NCBI RefSeq assembly: GCF_029227915.1
Contig: NC_079880.1
Span: 11,559,501-11,623,500 of the forward strand
Reading direction: 5' to 3'
DNA from: Hydractinia symbiolongicarpus
Taxonomy: Eukaryota > Cnidaria > Hydrozoa > Anthoathecata > Hydractiniidae
DNA length: 64,000 nt
A program made the translations under genes and the position numbers. Position 1 is the first letter of the stretch; each line of letters opens with the position of its first letter. Shown here piece after piece: positions 10,684 through 22,845 of the stretch. A model generated the notes under the pieces. That model was not told the origin of the DNA. It did not search any database and saw only the letters and a program-made list of their open reading frames with translations.

Positions 10684-13430
10684 AAGTAATTGTTTTACCA
10701 TTTTCATCGCATTTTAGAATCTGACTTTACTTTCAAAGCCTTCGTGGATTACAGAAAAAGTCACCCTGGGTCCAAAACCAAAAGAGCATATACATGCTCG
10801 AAAAAACGGTGGCCAAGACCATGAGGTGCACAATTGGGTACGTTTAAAAACCAAAAATTTTTTTTAGAAAAACAAATAAAAGACACACACAAAACATTAC
10901 ATTTTTAGCCACTGTGAAATCGGGGCAGCAAATTGCACTAAGAAGGAGTGATAAAAGGGTATGAAAATCCAAACAAAACATATGAAAACTTTAACCATAT
11001 TTTTCACAGGAAGAATAAAAATTAAAATTAATAAAGATGAAATTGAATTGGGGTCTACCAAAGCCCATACATATGGAGGCGGTAAGTTGTTTTAATTTTT
11101 ACCACAGTGATGCAACACATTTATAACTACCCTTAACAAATTAAATTTTAAAAGTTTCTTTTAGCAACACAATTGTGAAAATTTTTTTTGCCACACATAA
11201 GTTTTGCAATTTTGTTACAAGTATATATGCTATAAGATTTTCTTTTTGTAGGAGCAGAAAAAAAAATGTTTTTGAAACCCTGCGAAATTTCCTTATTCAA
11301 CTACTTTTTAAAACCTCCCATTGTTAAATTTTGTATGATAATGGGATTGTTCTACGTAAGAAAGAAGATGAAGAAAAGAATGAATAATTGATTGTTTTAA
11401 ATGAAGACAGCATCAGCAGAACATTATTGTGTTGGGAGAAATCACAGAGCTTGGATCATTACGACTCTTACTCAGTACGTTAGAGCCTTTATCCGGTAAA
11501 TCATATATCGGTATTTTGATCCATAAAATGATAGGTGAAAGTCCAATATTGACATATCTCAACATGCATTACTATTCACCATAACACAAAAAAACAACTG
11601 CCAAAGGGAAGTAAAAAAAAATTGAAAATAAAAAAGCAGATGAATAAACAAATGTTTTCCTGAGAAGACTGGCATAGGGCAAAAAACTTTTGCAGCGTTG
11701 AGAGTTTTGACATTACTATTTTATAGCTGCCCGGCAAAAAGGTCTGGGGGAGGATGATATAAGGATGTCAAAAAGTAGAAGTCGATCAGACGTACATAGT
11801 CTATTCTGCGGATTCTCAAATGTTTTTTTCTACATGGACTGCACTTCGTTTTTGAGAACACAGCGACTACCCGAAATACCTCCCTGATCCGTGGCTGTAC
11901 CTGCAGCTTTTCGGCCTGCATAGCTACATAAAAGATGTATCTAACTATGTTTTGAATTCTCCTTTAACAAGCTAATAACTGTGATGTATTTGTCCTTTCT
12001 TCACTGACACCGTTCACAGTAATCCATAGCATAAGCCATGACTACATCCAAATGTATCGCTGGCTACATTTTTAATTTCCTGCTTGTTTTTTTTTACTGT
12101 AATCTGCCTCGCTAGCTAGGTCGCCAGGATTGTGTGCCAACTCATCAAACAAAATGTCGGACGGCTAAAATCAAAGCCACTGTCAGTCTTGGAAAGATAA
12201 TTTGAATATAATCTGTTTTCAAGGTAAACCAGTTGGAAAGTATTGGTGGCAATTTACTTTTCGGAGATGGTTTATATCTTGCCAGAATCTAAGACGTGCC
12301 GTGGTGCATGAAAGTTTTCCACACAAGGAACAACTGGATTCAGTGCAAATGTTCTAACGTTTTGAGTTGCTGGGTGAGGGTAAAATACCTTAGGTAGAAG
12401 CCATGCAGAAAGAAAGCAAGTTTGGTGGCATGGCGAGAATGGATTTCCATGAAAAGTCAGTTCGGATGTAATTTCCCCATCTTGTCCACTGCCCTTGTAC
12501 TTGCAACTACATGGCTCCATTCATGTTTGCCTCCTTGTTTATATCGCTGGCTGTGTTGAAGATTAGCAGTAGTTACTGGTAGGGACACCTTCTTAGAATT
12601 AACAAAATTGGATAACAGAGTGTATTTAAGGCTGATGTTAAAACCGGCCAGAAACAAAATAATGGAAAGAGGGCACCCAGCAAAAACGCGACGCATGTGC
12701 CAGTAAAGACAAAATAAAAGATTTGCTATAAATACTGATGTAATAGTCTTAATGAACGATATCCAGCTTGGAGCAACTCTATATCTTTCCAGTGCAAAAA
12801 ATACTAAATTTTAAGGAATTGAAGAATATGCATTTGCGATAATCAGTTACATTGTGGCAAGGCCTAATTTGTAACTCACGCCTGTTTAATAGCAGCCTAA
12901 GACATTGACATGTGTTGCCGACAACCTGGAACCTTTTCCATACACCCTTTTTGGAGTAATGTATTGATAAATTTATTGTTATAAATTTTTGTGGGCTTCT
13001 AACCGTCTTAATACAAGCCTGAATAAAAGCTCCATAGCGGTTTTTGATTTAGGGATATAAATTTAACTTGCACAACGCCATTGAATAGGGATGACACAAT
13101 TTTTAAAACAAGACTTAAACATATTAAACAATAAAAAATTTAGGACACTTTTTGTGCACTTTATAGTGTATAGCATTGATGCCTGGGAAAGAAGCATTTT
13201 GTCGGGTTGCGGGAATCTTTTAAACATCTTGTTCAATTCAATTCAAGTATTCAATTATTTTATTGTTATTTTGTAAATATTTTCGTTCTTGTGGCCAATA
13301 TTTGAACGATATTGACCTGTCTCAACCCAGCAATGTATCCAATTATTTTGAACGATCACTGCCTAATCATATCATATATTGTCGTTGTCGAGAGCGGGCG
13401 TGTTTTAACTACTGCGAAGAAGTAGTATAA
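10684..13430. other. No recognised gene
   Basis: About 2.7 kb in which neither strand gives a family I recognise. Minus-strand frames at 12272-12520 and 12457-12696 are open but resemble nothing known to me. The base composition is like the rest of the window, and it may be old transposon sequence. Confidence 0.5.
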
Positions 13431-13433
13431 TAT

Positions 13434-14190
13434 TTGATATCTTATTTTATTTTTAATATTTTACTCCATAATTACCTAATACTTATTTTTACAAACATAG
13501 AATCTAATCAAGTAAACATAATTTCCGTGGAAATGGTACGTGATATTTTTACAACAATGTTTCAAAAGCAACAGCCGGATATTGTTCAGTTGATTAATCA
13601 GTTAATCAATAGTAATCCTAAATATCACAAACGAACAGATTGATGAATTAGACACAGAACTGAAGGAATTGCATCATCATATGAAGTTATCCAAGAAAAA
13701 AAATAGGACATTAAAGAATAATATTTTGGAGCAATTGAAAAAATTAAAGTCTTGGAAAAGGACAAAGGAGATATAGAGGAAAGCCTTACAGTGACACAAA
13801 GTATGAATGAGGAAAAGTTTTAAAAATATGGAAGCTGGCTTATTTGAACAGACAATGAATCGTAAAGAACAATTCAGCATTTATGAGGAAAAACTACGAC
13901 ACTTAGAGGATAGACAATGAAAGAACAATTTACGTATTGATGGGTTTGAAGTAAGCGAATCGGAGAGTTGGGACGATACCGAAAAATTGTTTAATTTATT
14001 TGAACACAAATTAGGATTGTCAAATGTGTACGTAGAGAGAGCACACCGCACAGGAGAGAAAAGCGATGAGAAAAAGCAACTATCGTACTTAAACTGTTGG
14101 ACTATAAGGATAAAGTAAATACTTTAAGCAATTTGAAGAAACACCGGAATATACGTAAATATACAAAATCTTACTATTAAACGACATAAA
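13434..14190 (+). pseudogene. LINE ORF1 remnant
   Basis: Frames that shift repeatedly but read as a LINE ORF1: a start region MVRDIFTTMFQKQQPDIVQL, a Glu/Lys-rich coiled-coil stretch, then NNLRIDGFEVSESESWDDTE and LSNVYVERAHRTGEKS. The last two match the RNA-recognition-like part of L1/CR1-type ORF1 proteins, which coat the element RNA. Several stops and indels are present, so it is dead. Confidence 0.65.
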
Positions 14191-14501
14191 TGACCCAGAC
14201 TTGAATTTTTATAACTGTACATCGTCCGAAAATAGGGCGAATCTCTTAAAAAAAATGAAAACTCAGAGAGAAAATGGTAAATATGCTATCGTTTTTTATG
14301 ATCGTCTCGTTGTTAGGGAGTTTAGAAAATCGAAAAATAGAACTTTTTATTTACGCGTTTTATATTTTTCCTTTAATTATCTTTTCTACTACAATGACGG
14401 AAAATTTTGAATTTAATCCATTCCAAACCAACGAAACCTTACTATTAAGCGACACAAATGACCCAGACTTAGATTTTTACAACTGTACATCGTCCGAAAA
14501 T
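14170..14501 (+). repeat. 64-bp direct duplication inside the LINE
   Basis: Bases 14170-14233 and 14438-14501 are nearly identical (start CTTACTATTAA, end CGTCCGAAAAT; about five differences). The second lies in the ORF2 start; the first is in the gap after ORF1. A local duplication or two recombined LINE copies would explain it. Confidence 0.75.
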
Positions 14502-15290
14502 ATTAATACCAAATACTGTTTTCCAAATTCAAACAATATTTTTGCACACGTCATAAATAACTCCTTTTCTATACTACACCTCAACATTAGAAGCATGCAA
14601 AAGAATTTTGATAGTTTTAAACAGTTTCTACACACTCTAAATTTTCGCTTTGAAATAATTTGTCTCATAAAACTTGGTGTCGTGATAAAAACACTTCAAA
14701 CTTTTAATTAAGTAATTACTCAGTGATTCATCCAGTTAGAAACTCTAATAAGGCAGGTGGTGGCGTGTGTGTGTTTATTCATAACTCTCTATTGTATAAA
14801 AAAATAACAGAGCTATGTTGAATAATAACGACTGTAAGTCATTCAGTGTAAAAATACTAAACAAAACAACAAAGAACAGCATTGTGAGCGCAATATACAG
14901 GCAACCTGCCGGATCAATTGTTAATTTTAAAACTTTAATTGAACCAATTATATTGAACAATAAAAACACCAACAGTAGGCACACAGTGTTACCTCGTGGT
15001 GGATCTGAACTTCAATACACTTGATTACGGAACAAACAAAAACATCCAGTGTTTTTTAACTTTATAACTCAAAGTGGATAAATTCTTCTCATAAATAAAC
15101 CAACCAAGGTAACTAAAAAACGCTACAGTAATTGATCACATCACAACAAATGCATTTTGCGACAAAGAACTATATTTGGGTATTATCAAAGCAGACATCT
15201 CTGATCATTTTCCCATATTTATCACGTCCAATACAAACTTTGATAAACAGTCAAACCATGTAAAAATAAAAAAGCAAAAAAAAATAAAAT
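14394..15290 (+). pseudogene. LINE ORF2 endonuclease region
   Basis: Begins at ATG 14394. FSILHLNIRSMQKNFDSF is the N-terminal motif of an apurinic-type endonuclease (EEP fold). Then NSNKAGGGVCVFIHNSLLY, VSAIYRQPAGS, ATVIDHITTNAF and IIKADISDHFPIFI follow in changing frames. The SDH motif near the end is a catalytic hallmark. Target nicking for reverse transcription is the family role. Many frameshifts and stops. Confidence 0.7.
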
Positions 15291-15724
15291 GAAATTACAA
15301 TAACATTATTTAAGTATTTATTGGCTAAGGTAAAATGGGACGACGTGGTAAGAGGGAAGGATGCAAATGAAGTACATAAAGCTTTCTGAAATTGTTTTTG
15401 GAAAGTTATGATAAATGAAACACTGTATAAAAATTTTAAAAACCTTTTTGAGTTAATAAAAAAGCGTGCTAAGAATTTTTATATGAATGAACAAATTATT
15501 TAATACAAACATCATGCTAGAAAAACATGGGATATAATCAAAGAAGTGATTGGTAAAATAAAGGTTAAAAGTAATGGTTATCCGTCAAAACGTTAATGAA
15601 AATGTGAAACCATCTTTGTGGCTAAGGAATTTAACAATATCTTTACTAAAATCGGGTCGACCACGGCATCAAAAATAGGTCACAGTACAAAATTCGTTAA
15701 ATCGTATTTGTCATATCAAGATAA

Positions 15725-16318
15725 TGAATGGAGAAAGAAGAGCTAAGTGAGGAGGAACTAGAGGCAGCATTTCATTCTTTGCAAATCAACAAAAGTCTTG
15801 GTTTTGATCAAATCAGCAGTAATGTCTTAAAGGGCTGTTTCAATGAACTAAAATCCCAACTACTGCATATATTTAATTAATCTCTAATTACAGGCAAGTG
15901 TTCCTAAAAAGTTAAAAATAGCTAGAGTTATCCCAGTCTTTAAAGCAGGAGATGTTTGTGAAGTATCTAATTACAGACCAATTGCAATACTTCTCGAATA
16001 CTTTGGAGAGAATCATGTACAACAGAGTTTATTCTTTCTTGAACAATAACAATATTTTGTATAAAAAGCCATTTGGATTTCAAGCAGGTCATTGATTGAT
16101 CACGTAATGATTCACTTGAGTCAAGAGTCAAGATATTTTAAGCTTTTGATTAAAATGAATTTACAATTGGGGTCTTTATTGATCTCAGCAAGGCATTCGA
16201 TACTGCCACCATGTGATTCTATTAGAAAAACTAAAATATTACATAAAAAATACATGTCTCGCATGGTTTAAAAACTACCTCTTCGAAGAAAACAATATAT
16301 TTCTTATGACGAAGCAGG
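15725..16318 (+). pseudogene. LINE reverse transcriptase, first half
   Basis: ELEAAFHSLQINKSLGFDQI, the NYRPIAIL block and GVFIDLSKAFDT are RT motifs 1-3 (the Asp of SKAFD is motif A). The frame breaks several times. It stops at YYIKNTCLAWFKNYLFE, and the rest resumes at 18576 after a 2.26-kb insertion. Confidence 0.75.
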
Positions 16319-16544
16319 CCGGATTCACACATCAGCGAAAACGGCACTCGCCTAAGGAGAAATTTACCCTCCCCCCAAACCTCCTAGAATCGTTACAATT
16401 AGGTTCCGTTTTCACTTCGCTTTTTTATATTATGTTATAGCAGAATCTCCTTCACGGTGCTTTGCCGAGTCTGCAAGATTTTTCCTGGTGCTACGGTACC
16501 GATTTAATATTTTGTCCTATTTCATACTTCAGGCCTATACCAAG

Positions 16545-16670
16545 TGACTCACTTCAGGCCTATACCAAGTGACTCCATAGGCTACCGTAAAATTTGGTAA
16601 AGTTGGCGAGAAGCACCTGTCACTGACTGTGGAGTGCTTTTCGCCGACTTTGGGTGAATTCACGTGAGTT
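16545..16670. repeat. Direct duplication followed by an imperfect hairpin
   Basis: ACTTCAGGCCTATACCAAGT occurs twice in tandem (from about 16530). Just after it, AAAGTTGGCGAGAAGCAC can pair with GTGCTTTTCGCCGACTTT across a loop of roughly 20 bases. It resembles the fold-back of a small non-autonomous element. Confidence 0.5.
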
Positions 16671-17739
16671 TTCTATAGGCCGACAGAAAGTCCACCTTAC
16701 AAGGACAATTATTTATTTTAACCGTTGAACGTAGCATATGACAATCTTGGCAAGATAGGCTGAGATTTCCCTATTTCAATTCTTTCCGTTCATCATGGCT
16801 TCAGCAATGAACATGAGGGAACGCGTAGAGTCTGCTGTAAGAAGCAATAACATCAACAATGTTAAAATTTAGCACGCGGATTTAAGTGAAGAAGTAGCGA
16901 ATTGATTATTTTGAAAATCTCGAGCACTTATAATCATGGGTAGTCGAGACAAAGTAGTAAATGGTAAATCAAAAGGTTGTTTGATGACATACAACTGTCT
17001 TATTTGCACAGCTATGTGTCTGAATATGATATTTCTAGTTAAGGTTAGGTAATGCTTTTTTTTAGGTTCGAAGTCCTGGAAATTGCTTGTACAGTTCAGC
17101 TTCTTTGTGGCTCTGTGGGAATAACACAATGGCAGATAAGTTAAGATTATTTACATCTATGGAGCTATTTCAATCCCGTAACAGTGTTTTAGCCCTTTCT
17201 GTTTCCCATGCTGCTCTTGACAGTGGTGAACAAGTAGAAAAACTTGTTCAAAGGGAGGCAGTTTTAAACCTAAATAAAAAAAGTTTTAAACATAAAAGAT
17301 AAGACATCATCAAGTTTTCTTTGTTTACTGGCATTGTTTTCAGTCACCGACCAAAACAGTATTGTTATTATCCAGACATTGGGCTGGAAAAAATTTAGGA
17401 TTTTACTTAACTAAAATGTTTTACCTTGGTCAAAGAATGTGCTACGTGACATGCATATACCTTTTTGTTATGAAGGTCTTATTACCACATCTTAGTTTGT
17501 TCCTAATCATTTTGTCCCACTTATTTTTTCTAATATGAAGCACAAGACCTTTGGAAGTGGAAACCTAAAACGTAAAAGTGTAGTTCTTGACGGCAACATG
17601 CGTGCATTTTAATGCTGGGTGTGCTAGCAAGAACACAAGTGTATTAACCTTTTTTAGTAAGTATAAATTATATCAATTCCTATACCTATTTCTTAAGTTA
17701 AAACGTCAGTTGAAAAAACTCCTGCTTTTCATACATTAT

Positions 17740-18550
17740 ATGACATTGGGTCATATCGTAAAAAGGTAGTCAAATTAAACGATACTGAAATTTATGAATT
17801 AATAACCAATGTTTTTATTCCTGATCAAAATTTTAAGTTCCCAGTACGTAACAAACGACATTTTAAATTCCAATGGCTCTCTGATCAAGGTTAGGTTATT
17901 CTCCTGCATATGATGAAGCATTTTGTTTACCATGTGTGTTGTTTGGAGACAAGTTTCCTACAAAATGTTAAAAAATATCCAAGTTTTTCTCAATTCCTAA
18001 AAGCCATTGGCCTAATGCAGTACCTTTCTTTAAGCGTCACAATTCTACTAAAAGTGGCTTGCACCAGGAAACATAAATAATATTTTCGTCTTTTGTGAAT
18101 AGAATGTTTGGTGTCAAACAGTCAGTAGATGTACTTCTTGACTCCCATTTAAAGAAACAAGTCTCTGAAAATAGACAGAAACTTATTCCTATTGTCGATA
18201 CAATAATTTTATGTGGTAAGTTAGGCATACCATTAAGAGGTCATAGAGATGATGCTGTTTAACATCCAGATGAAGGTCAATATTCTGAAGGTAGTGTTGG
18301 TAATTTTATTGAACTAATAAATTATCGTGTTCGTGTTGGTGATACTATGTTAAAACAACATTTAACTACAGGTAGCAAAAATGCGACCTACATTTCCAAA
18401 ACTTCTCAAAATGCTTTGATTCATTGTTGTAGCGAAGTTATCACTGAACAAATAATTAAAGAGATTAAAGAAAACACTTTTTATTCAATAATTGCAGATG
18501 AAGCCGGAAAAAAATGCGCGTTGATCCGCTTTGCTCAAATTTTCGCCTAA
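17740..18550 (+). pseudogene. hAT transposase remnant (DUF4371 class)
   Basis: In shifting frames: DTEIYELITNVFIPDQNFKF, FKFQWLSDQG, FCLPCVLFGDKFPTKC, IVDTIILCGKLGIPLRGHRD, EGSVGNFIELINYRVRVGD, SKNATYISKTSQNALIHCCS and NTFYSIIADEA. These are the conserved blocks of the DUF4371/ZMYM-like hAT transposases, with the first catalytic Asp in IIADEA. The C-terminal half is absent. No open frame covers more than about 70 codons. Confidence 0.75.
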
Positions 18551-18575
18551 GGAGAAAAAAACCTGTATCCGCCCC

Positions 18576-19135
18576 TGCGAAGAAAATACTAACTACAGGT
18601 TAATAACATGTGGAGTATCCAAGGGTCAATTTTAGGACTGCTGTTGTTTCTTATTCACACCAATGATGTATTTAGAGCATCTGAACTGACTAAATTGGAT
18701 GAAAGGTTAAGGCGGATAAATTATCCCTTAACACTTTAAAAACTAGATATACCTTTTTTCACAAACTTAGTAAAAAGATGAAATACTTCTTTGGTTACCT
18801 GGATTAGTTATTGATCATGTAAACATAAGAAGAGAATACTCCATTAAATTTCTTGGAGTTCACCTGGACAAAAATTTAACTTGGAGAGAACATATTGAAT
18901 TAGTGGAAAACAAGGTTTGTAAAAGCTCAGGAATCTTCGATAAATCTAGTTTTGCTTTGAATAAGAACTGCTTAAGAAGCATATATTCTTCCTTTATACA
19001 CTACTAGATTATGCAAACATTGGATGAGGTAGCACTAATATAACAAGATTAAATAACTGTACATTCAGTAAAAACATGCTAGTAGGATTATATTACGACA
19101 AATTTTTTCAAACGGAAGAGCCATTAATTCAATGA
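18576..19135 (+). pseudogene. LINE reverse transcriptase, second half
   Basis: Continues the RT from 16318: NYRLITCGVSKGSILG, then SIKFLGVHLDKNLTWREHIE and CLRSIYSSFIH. The FADD catalytic block, expected after FLIHTNDVFRASE, is deleted or too decayed to read. The two halves are in the same orientation and meet without missing more than a few residues. Confidence 0.75.
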
Positions 19136-19800
19136 TTGTACGATGAAATGCAGCAATTTATGAATAAACTTGCTTCGAAATTTGAAAGCTGAAGAACTAT
19201 CGTTATTAAACATTTGCTTGCAAAACCAAAAAGGTGATGCAACTTTGACAATTGGTACTCTTACCAAGACAACAATTCGTACAACTTTAGATGATGGTAG
19301 TTTCCATGAAGCAGATCGTTTCTATGACGCACTAAGATCTTCTTATGAGACAGCTTACGACTACTGTGTTCAATAATTACCGTGTGATGATCCTCTTTAT
19401 AAAGTTAGCAAATTTATTGAATATTCAAATAGAGCATCAATTACTTTTTATGAACTAACTGACCTTGTTACCAAATTTCCATCCAGACTTAATATAATTA
19501 GTTATCATGTACAACTAGATCTGTTAGAAGAAGAAGTACAACCGTACCAGTCTATGTCGGAGACAGAAGTTCCGAGGAGTGTTTGGGAGGAGTCAGCAGT
19601 GCGAACCAGCAAGGGAAGATCGCATCATAGAATGGATATGGTGTGGAACCATCTTCGGAAGTCTTTGCTAAAATTATTTGTTATCGCATTGTTGTTTCTG
19701 ACGATACCTCACAACAACGCGGCTGAAGAAAGAATCTTTCGATGAAAGGTAAAAACACTATAAAATTTAGGTCATGTCTAGACCACTCAACATCGTTAAA
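19136..19800 (+). pseudogene. C-terminal fragment of another hAT transposase
   Basis: QKGDATLTIGTLTKTTIRTT, ADRFYDALRSSYETAYDYC, LPCDDPLYKVSKFIEYSNRA and, near the end, IPHNNAAEERIFR, which matches the hAT dimerisation motif (the Glu of EER corresponds to the third catalytic residue). It adjoins the LINE end directly and belongs to a different hAT group from the intact copy. Stops at 19376 and 19743. Confidence 0.65.
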
Positions 19801-20050
19801 TGTAAGGCATGGTACGATTCTTCAAAGATATGTTGAAATGCCTAAATCGTTACTTCTCATTCACCAAACTGATCCTGTTCAAACCTGATAGATTGTGCTT
19901 TGGTAATGATCTTACATCAAACAGGTAACACGCATGGTAATAAATTGTTGATTCTAGCAGCTTCACTTTCTTTGACAAGGGGTAGAGCCTAGAAGATTGT
20001 GAAAAACTACATCATCAAGGGAAATTCACATTTTAGTGTCGTTGAATTAA

Positions 20051-20315
20051 AGAGAATAGGAGTAACTACATCGCAATGCAGATCTAACTAGCCTTTAAAG
20101 ACAAAGATGTTAATGAAAAATGAGGTTTTTCTCCAAAGAATAAAAAGCCACTGGAGAACTTCTGTATTCTCCCCATTATAGGCATTATTGAAAAGCCATT
20201 AGATTTCGGATGTACTGAAACAAACACCTATGAACGTGGTAACATGAAGATTGGTGAAATTTACTTATGCTTGGGATTTGGTTCGGGCCCTTGAGTAAGC
20301 ATCCACTGCCTCCTG
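20051..20315 (-). repeat. Interspersed repeat R2-like family, copy 1
   Basis: About 265 bases shared with 35822-36054 (same orientation), 47402-47662 and 50735-50833 (opposite orientation). One end is GAGAATAGGAGTAACTAC, the other GGCAGGGGATGCTTAC (here as its complement with small changes). The name only marks a family in this window and implies no relation to the R2 retrotransposon. Read on the minus strand of the 47-kb copy it is open for about 90 codons. Confidence 0.8.
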
Positions 20316-20379
20316 CAAGACACCAGCTGCATTCATTGACATGGTCAATGTATTATTTCTGAGAGAAAAGTTAAAAGGG

Positions 20380-20495
20380 AGGGTTTTGCTATTATGCAGA
20401 ATCTTCGGAGAGTTACAACCTCTATAATATCTAACCAACCGTCATTAGACAAGCTATATCACAACAGCCAGCAGTTGTTTTGTCACTTCATCACC
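20380..20495 (+). repeat. USP-LINE-like 3' end, variant B
   Basis: Contains GAGGGTTTTGCT, ACAACCTCTATAATA, CATTAGACAAGC and TTGTTTTGTCACTTCATCA. The same series ends the copies at 46140, 49000 and 52060, which defines a second 3' end type. Confidence 0.6.
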
Positions 20496-20689
20496 ATCCG
20501 CTAAAACCAAAAACTTTTGTTAAACGTTAGAAAAAGAGGAGTCGTCAACTACAAATCGTATCGTTGTTGCTTTTACCAACCGACACACAGCCCAGGTCTA
20601 AGAGAGGTAGGCTTAGAACCTAGCCCTTAAAAAAATTGTGACAAAGACTGAAACGCAGCAGAGAAGCACGTCTGGACATCAGTGCTACT

Positions 20690-21010
20690 GGGGCAAAGAG
20701 CATTTTCCGAACGGTCTTTGACCTAAGTGCTCGAAGATACGGGGGCCTGAAGCTGAGCAAGTAATTCAAAAGAAACGAAGATGAAAAGAAACGCCATTAT
20801 AACGAGCGAGTAAACACCGTGGAATATGGGACCTTCAGTCCAATTGTCTTCTCAACAAATGGAGGAATGGGTTGTGAGTGTGGAGCATTTTACAAACGAC
20901 TAATAGAGATGATTCCTGAAACGCGGGGCGTCACAGTCCAACAATCGACCAACTTCATAAAGTCGAAGATCTCATTCACTTTGTTAAAATGAACCTTCTA
21001 CTCCATTTCC
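20690..21010 (+). pseudogene. Retroelement polyprotein C-terminal fragment
   Basis: An open stretch reading ARRYGGLKLSK and NTVEYGTFSPIVFSTNGGMG, then ECGAFYKRLIEMI and FIKSKISFTLLK. I recognise this as a block common near the C-terminus of retroelement polyproteins in marine invertebrates but cannot name the family with confidence. It directly precedes the repeat tail at 21017. Confidence 0.5.
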
Positions 21011-21016
21011 AAGGTA

Positions 21017-21440
21017 GAAAATTTTGAACATTGCAGCAAGGCACAGTGAAATACTCAACCTGTTAAGTTTTATGGAGAAGGTTTTGCTCCTCCAAATTTA
21101 CTGCCAAAAAGATAGTTAAACTTCCTTTTCGCAGGATACACAATATCAGTAAAAAAAAACAACACAAAACACACACAACACAGATTGCACAACCCCAACC
21201 TTGACACCAAACGGTTTCGCCCCAAAGCCTCAACCAAAGGGTGTCAGGATTCCAGGCGGGGCACGTCTGATCCGAGGTCCACTAAGTGGTCACCAGGAGG
21301 TCCTGGAATCCTCTTCTGTCATCAAATGTTCTTTAATCCGTGGAATCTATTGACATATAAAACAAGGGTTGAATGGGGTAAAGTGGGGTCGTCATACCCA
21401 AAGACAAGACTTGTAGGAACCTGTAAAGAGGGATCTAAAT
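21017..21440 (-). repeat. Diverged relative of the USP-LINE 3' tail
   Basis: Shares the order of modules with the canonical tail but with low identity: ACTCAACCTGTTA, a GGAG...CTCC hairpin around AGGTTTTGCTCCTCC, a CACAACACA block, GGTTTCG(CCC), a GGTCCACTAAGTGG / CCAGGAGGTCCTGG stretch, then GGGGTCGTCATACCCAAAG followed by ACAAGAC. Conserved order with diverged sequence suggests a conserved RNA fold. Its first 55 bases recur almost exactly at 54432-54486 in inverted orientation. Confidence 0.55.
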
Positions 21441-21939
21441 TATTTCTTCACCTATGCAACAATATAGAATGTGACAAAACCAATTAACGAGTTATGGTTG
21501 CCAAGACAAAATCTGTCAATCGACGAGGGTTGCATACCATTCAAATGTAGAATCAGCTTTAAGTGTTACAACCCAAGTAATATCGATAAATACCACATGA
21601 AAACATTCAAACTTCTTGATTGATTAAATTACTTTGTGTTTCGAAAGACACATGACCTTGTGATGCACATGTTACACCGTTATTTGAATCAGAATTTTAT
21701 AATTCATATGGACAACTTCTACAGCTTCCCTTTTCTATTTTTTAATCTGAAAAGAAAGAACACAGGGGTGGTTGGAACTTCAAGACTCAATCGAAAAGGG
21801 TGCCTGTAGAATTTACAAACGAGAAGTCGAAAGCACAACAAGAATCGAAAGTAATGTCTATTCCAAATAAAATTAGACTTGTTAAAATATTTGACAGAAA
21901 AGTAATTTCGCATATATCATCCGTTTAAAATGGAAATCC

Positions 21940-22540
21940 CACCATCTCTGGGAAAATTAATCGCGAGACACAAGAAGCTGTTCTTAAACTAAATGTTATG
22001 TTGAAGTACAACAAATACATGGGGTGTCAACGCTATCAACCAGCTTTTCAAGTTTTCGCACTTCAATCGTCGAACTATCGAAACTGGTCTAACATGGTGA
22101 ACACTTTTGTTGTATGGAAAAAACATTGTATTAAAATTGGACAACCATGCAAAAAGATTTCGTGTCAGTGTGATTAAGAAACTTATTACGGAGGTGCAAG
22201 CTAAAAGGTAATTGTATTAAAATTGGACAACCATGCAAAAAGATTTCGTGTCAGTGTGATTAAGAAACTTATTACGGAGGTGCAAGCTAAAAGGTAACTA
22301 GTCAACTTATGCAATAAAAACTACGAGAGACTCTCTGGTTGGCACTTTCTGAGTAAAATAGTGCCAACAGAAAATGCTAAGGGAACTCAAAAGGCGTGTA
22401 GAGTTTGTTGTCCTGCAGAAAGTGAGCACAACTGAAGATGCGATAAAGTAAAGCGTCAAAGAAATGGCAAAAGGAGCACTTATGAATGCAAGACTTGTGA
22501 TGTGACACTGTGTGTAGACATTTGTTTTGAACTTTAACTC
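21940..22540 (+). pseudogene. piggyBac transposase C-terminal fragment
   Basis: LKYNKYMG, then FKFSHFNRRTIETG correspond to the region around the third catalytic Asp of piggyBac (its GVDxxDQ motif is damaged here). GTQKACRVCCPAES and TYECKTCDVTLCVDICFELY are the cysteine-rich C-terminal finger. Frames change several times. An exact 86-base tandem duplication (22125-22210, 22211-22296) lies in the middle. Confidence 0.65.
22125..22296 (+). repeat. 86-bp exact tandem duplication
   Basis: Two adjacent copies beginning ATTGTATTAAAATTGG and ending CTAAAAGGTA, identical by eye. It shifts the piggyBac frame and looks recent compared with the decay around it. Confidence 0.9.
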
Positions 22541-22845
22541 AACATAAACTATACAGATATTTATATTGAAAGAATAATTAAAGACAACTTGTATGTGAAT
22601 TTATATAATATAATCTTTTCAAAAGCAATTCGAAAGAATGATGTGTTTTTTGATCAATTGTTTTGTCCTATGCAAAAAGTCAACGTTATTTTTTAAACCC
22701 CCTTTCAGTTAGTGCAATGATGTTCGTTTTTTTATTCAGACTTGAGAAAAATCTTTTCATAGTTTTTAAATCAATATTTTAGTAGCATCTCATGTTTATT
22801 TTATTGTGGTTTAATGGTAATTGACTTATAACTACATGGCATAAT

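Larger units (their letters stand above)
16319..18575 (+). mobile_element. DUF4371-type hAT inserted in the LINE
   Basis: Fills the gap between the two LINE RT halves. The boundaries are inferred from where RT homology stops and restarts; TCGCCTAAGGAGAAA occurs just inside both ends as a direct repeat (about 16348 and 18543). No clean terminal inverted repeat or target duplication was seen. The transposase remnant at 17740-18550 identifies it. Confidence 0.6.

Noticed and set aside
12272-12696. Protein-coding genes on the minus strand
   Set aside because: Open frames, but no family, no splice context and no repeat relation.
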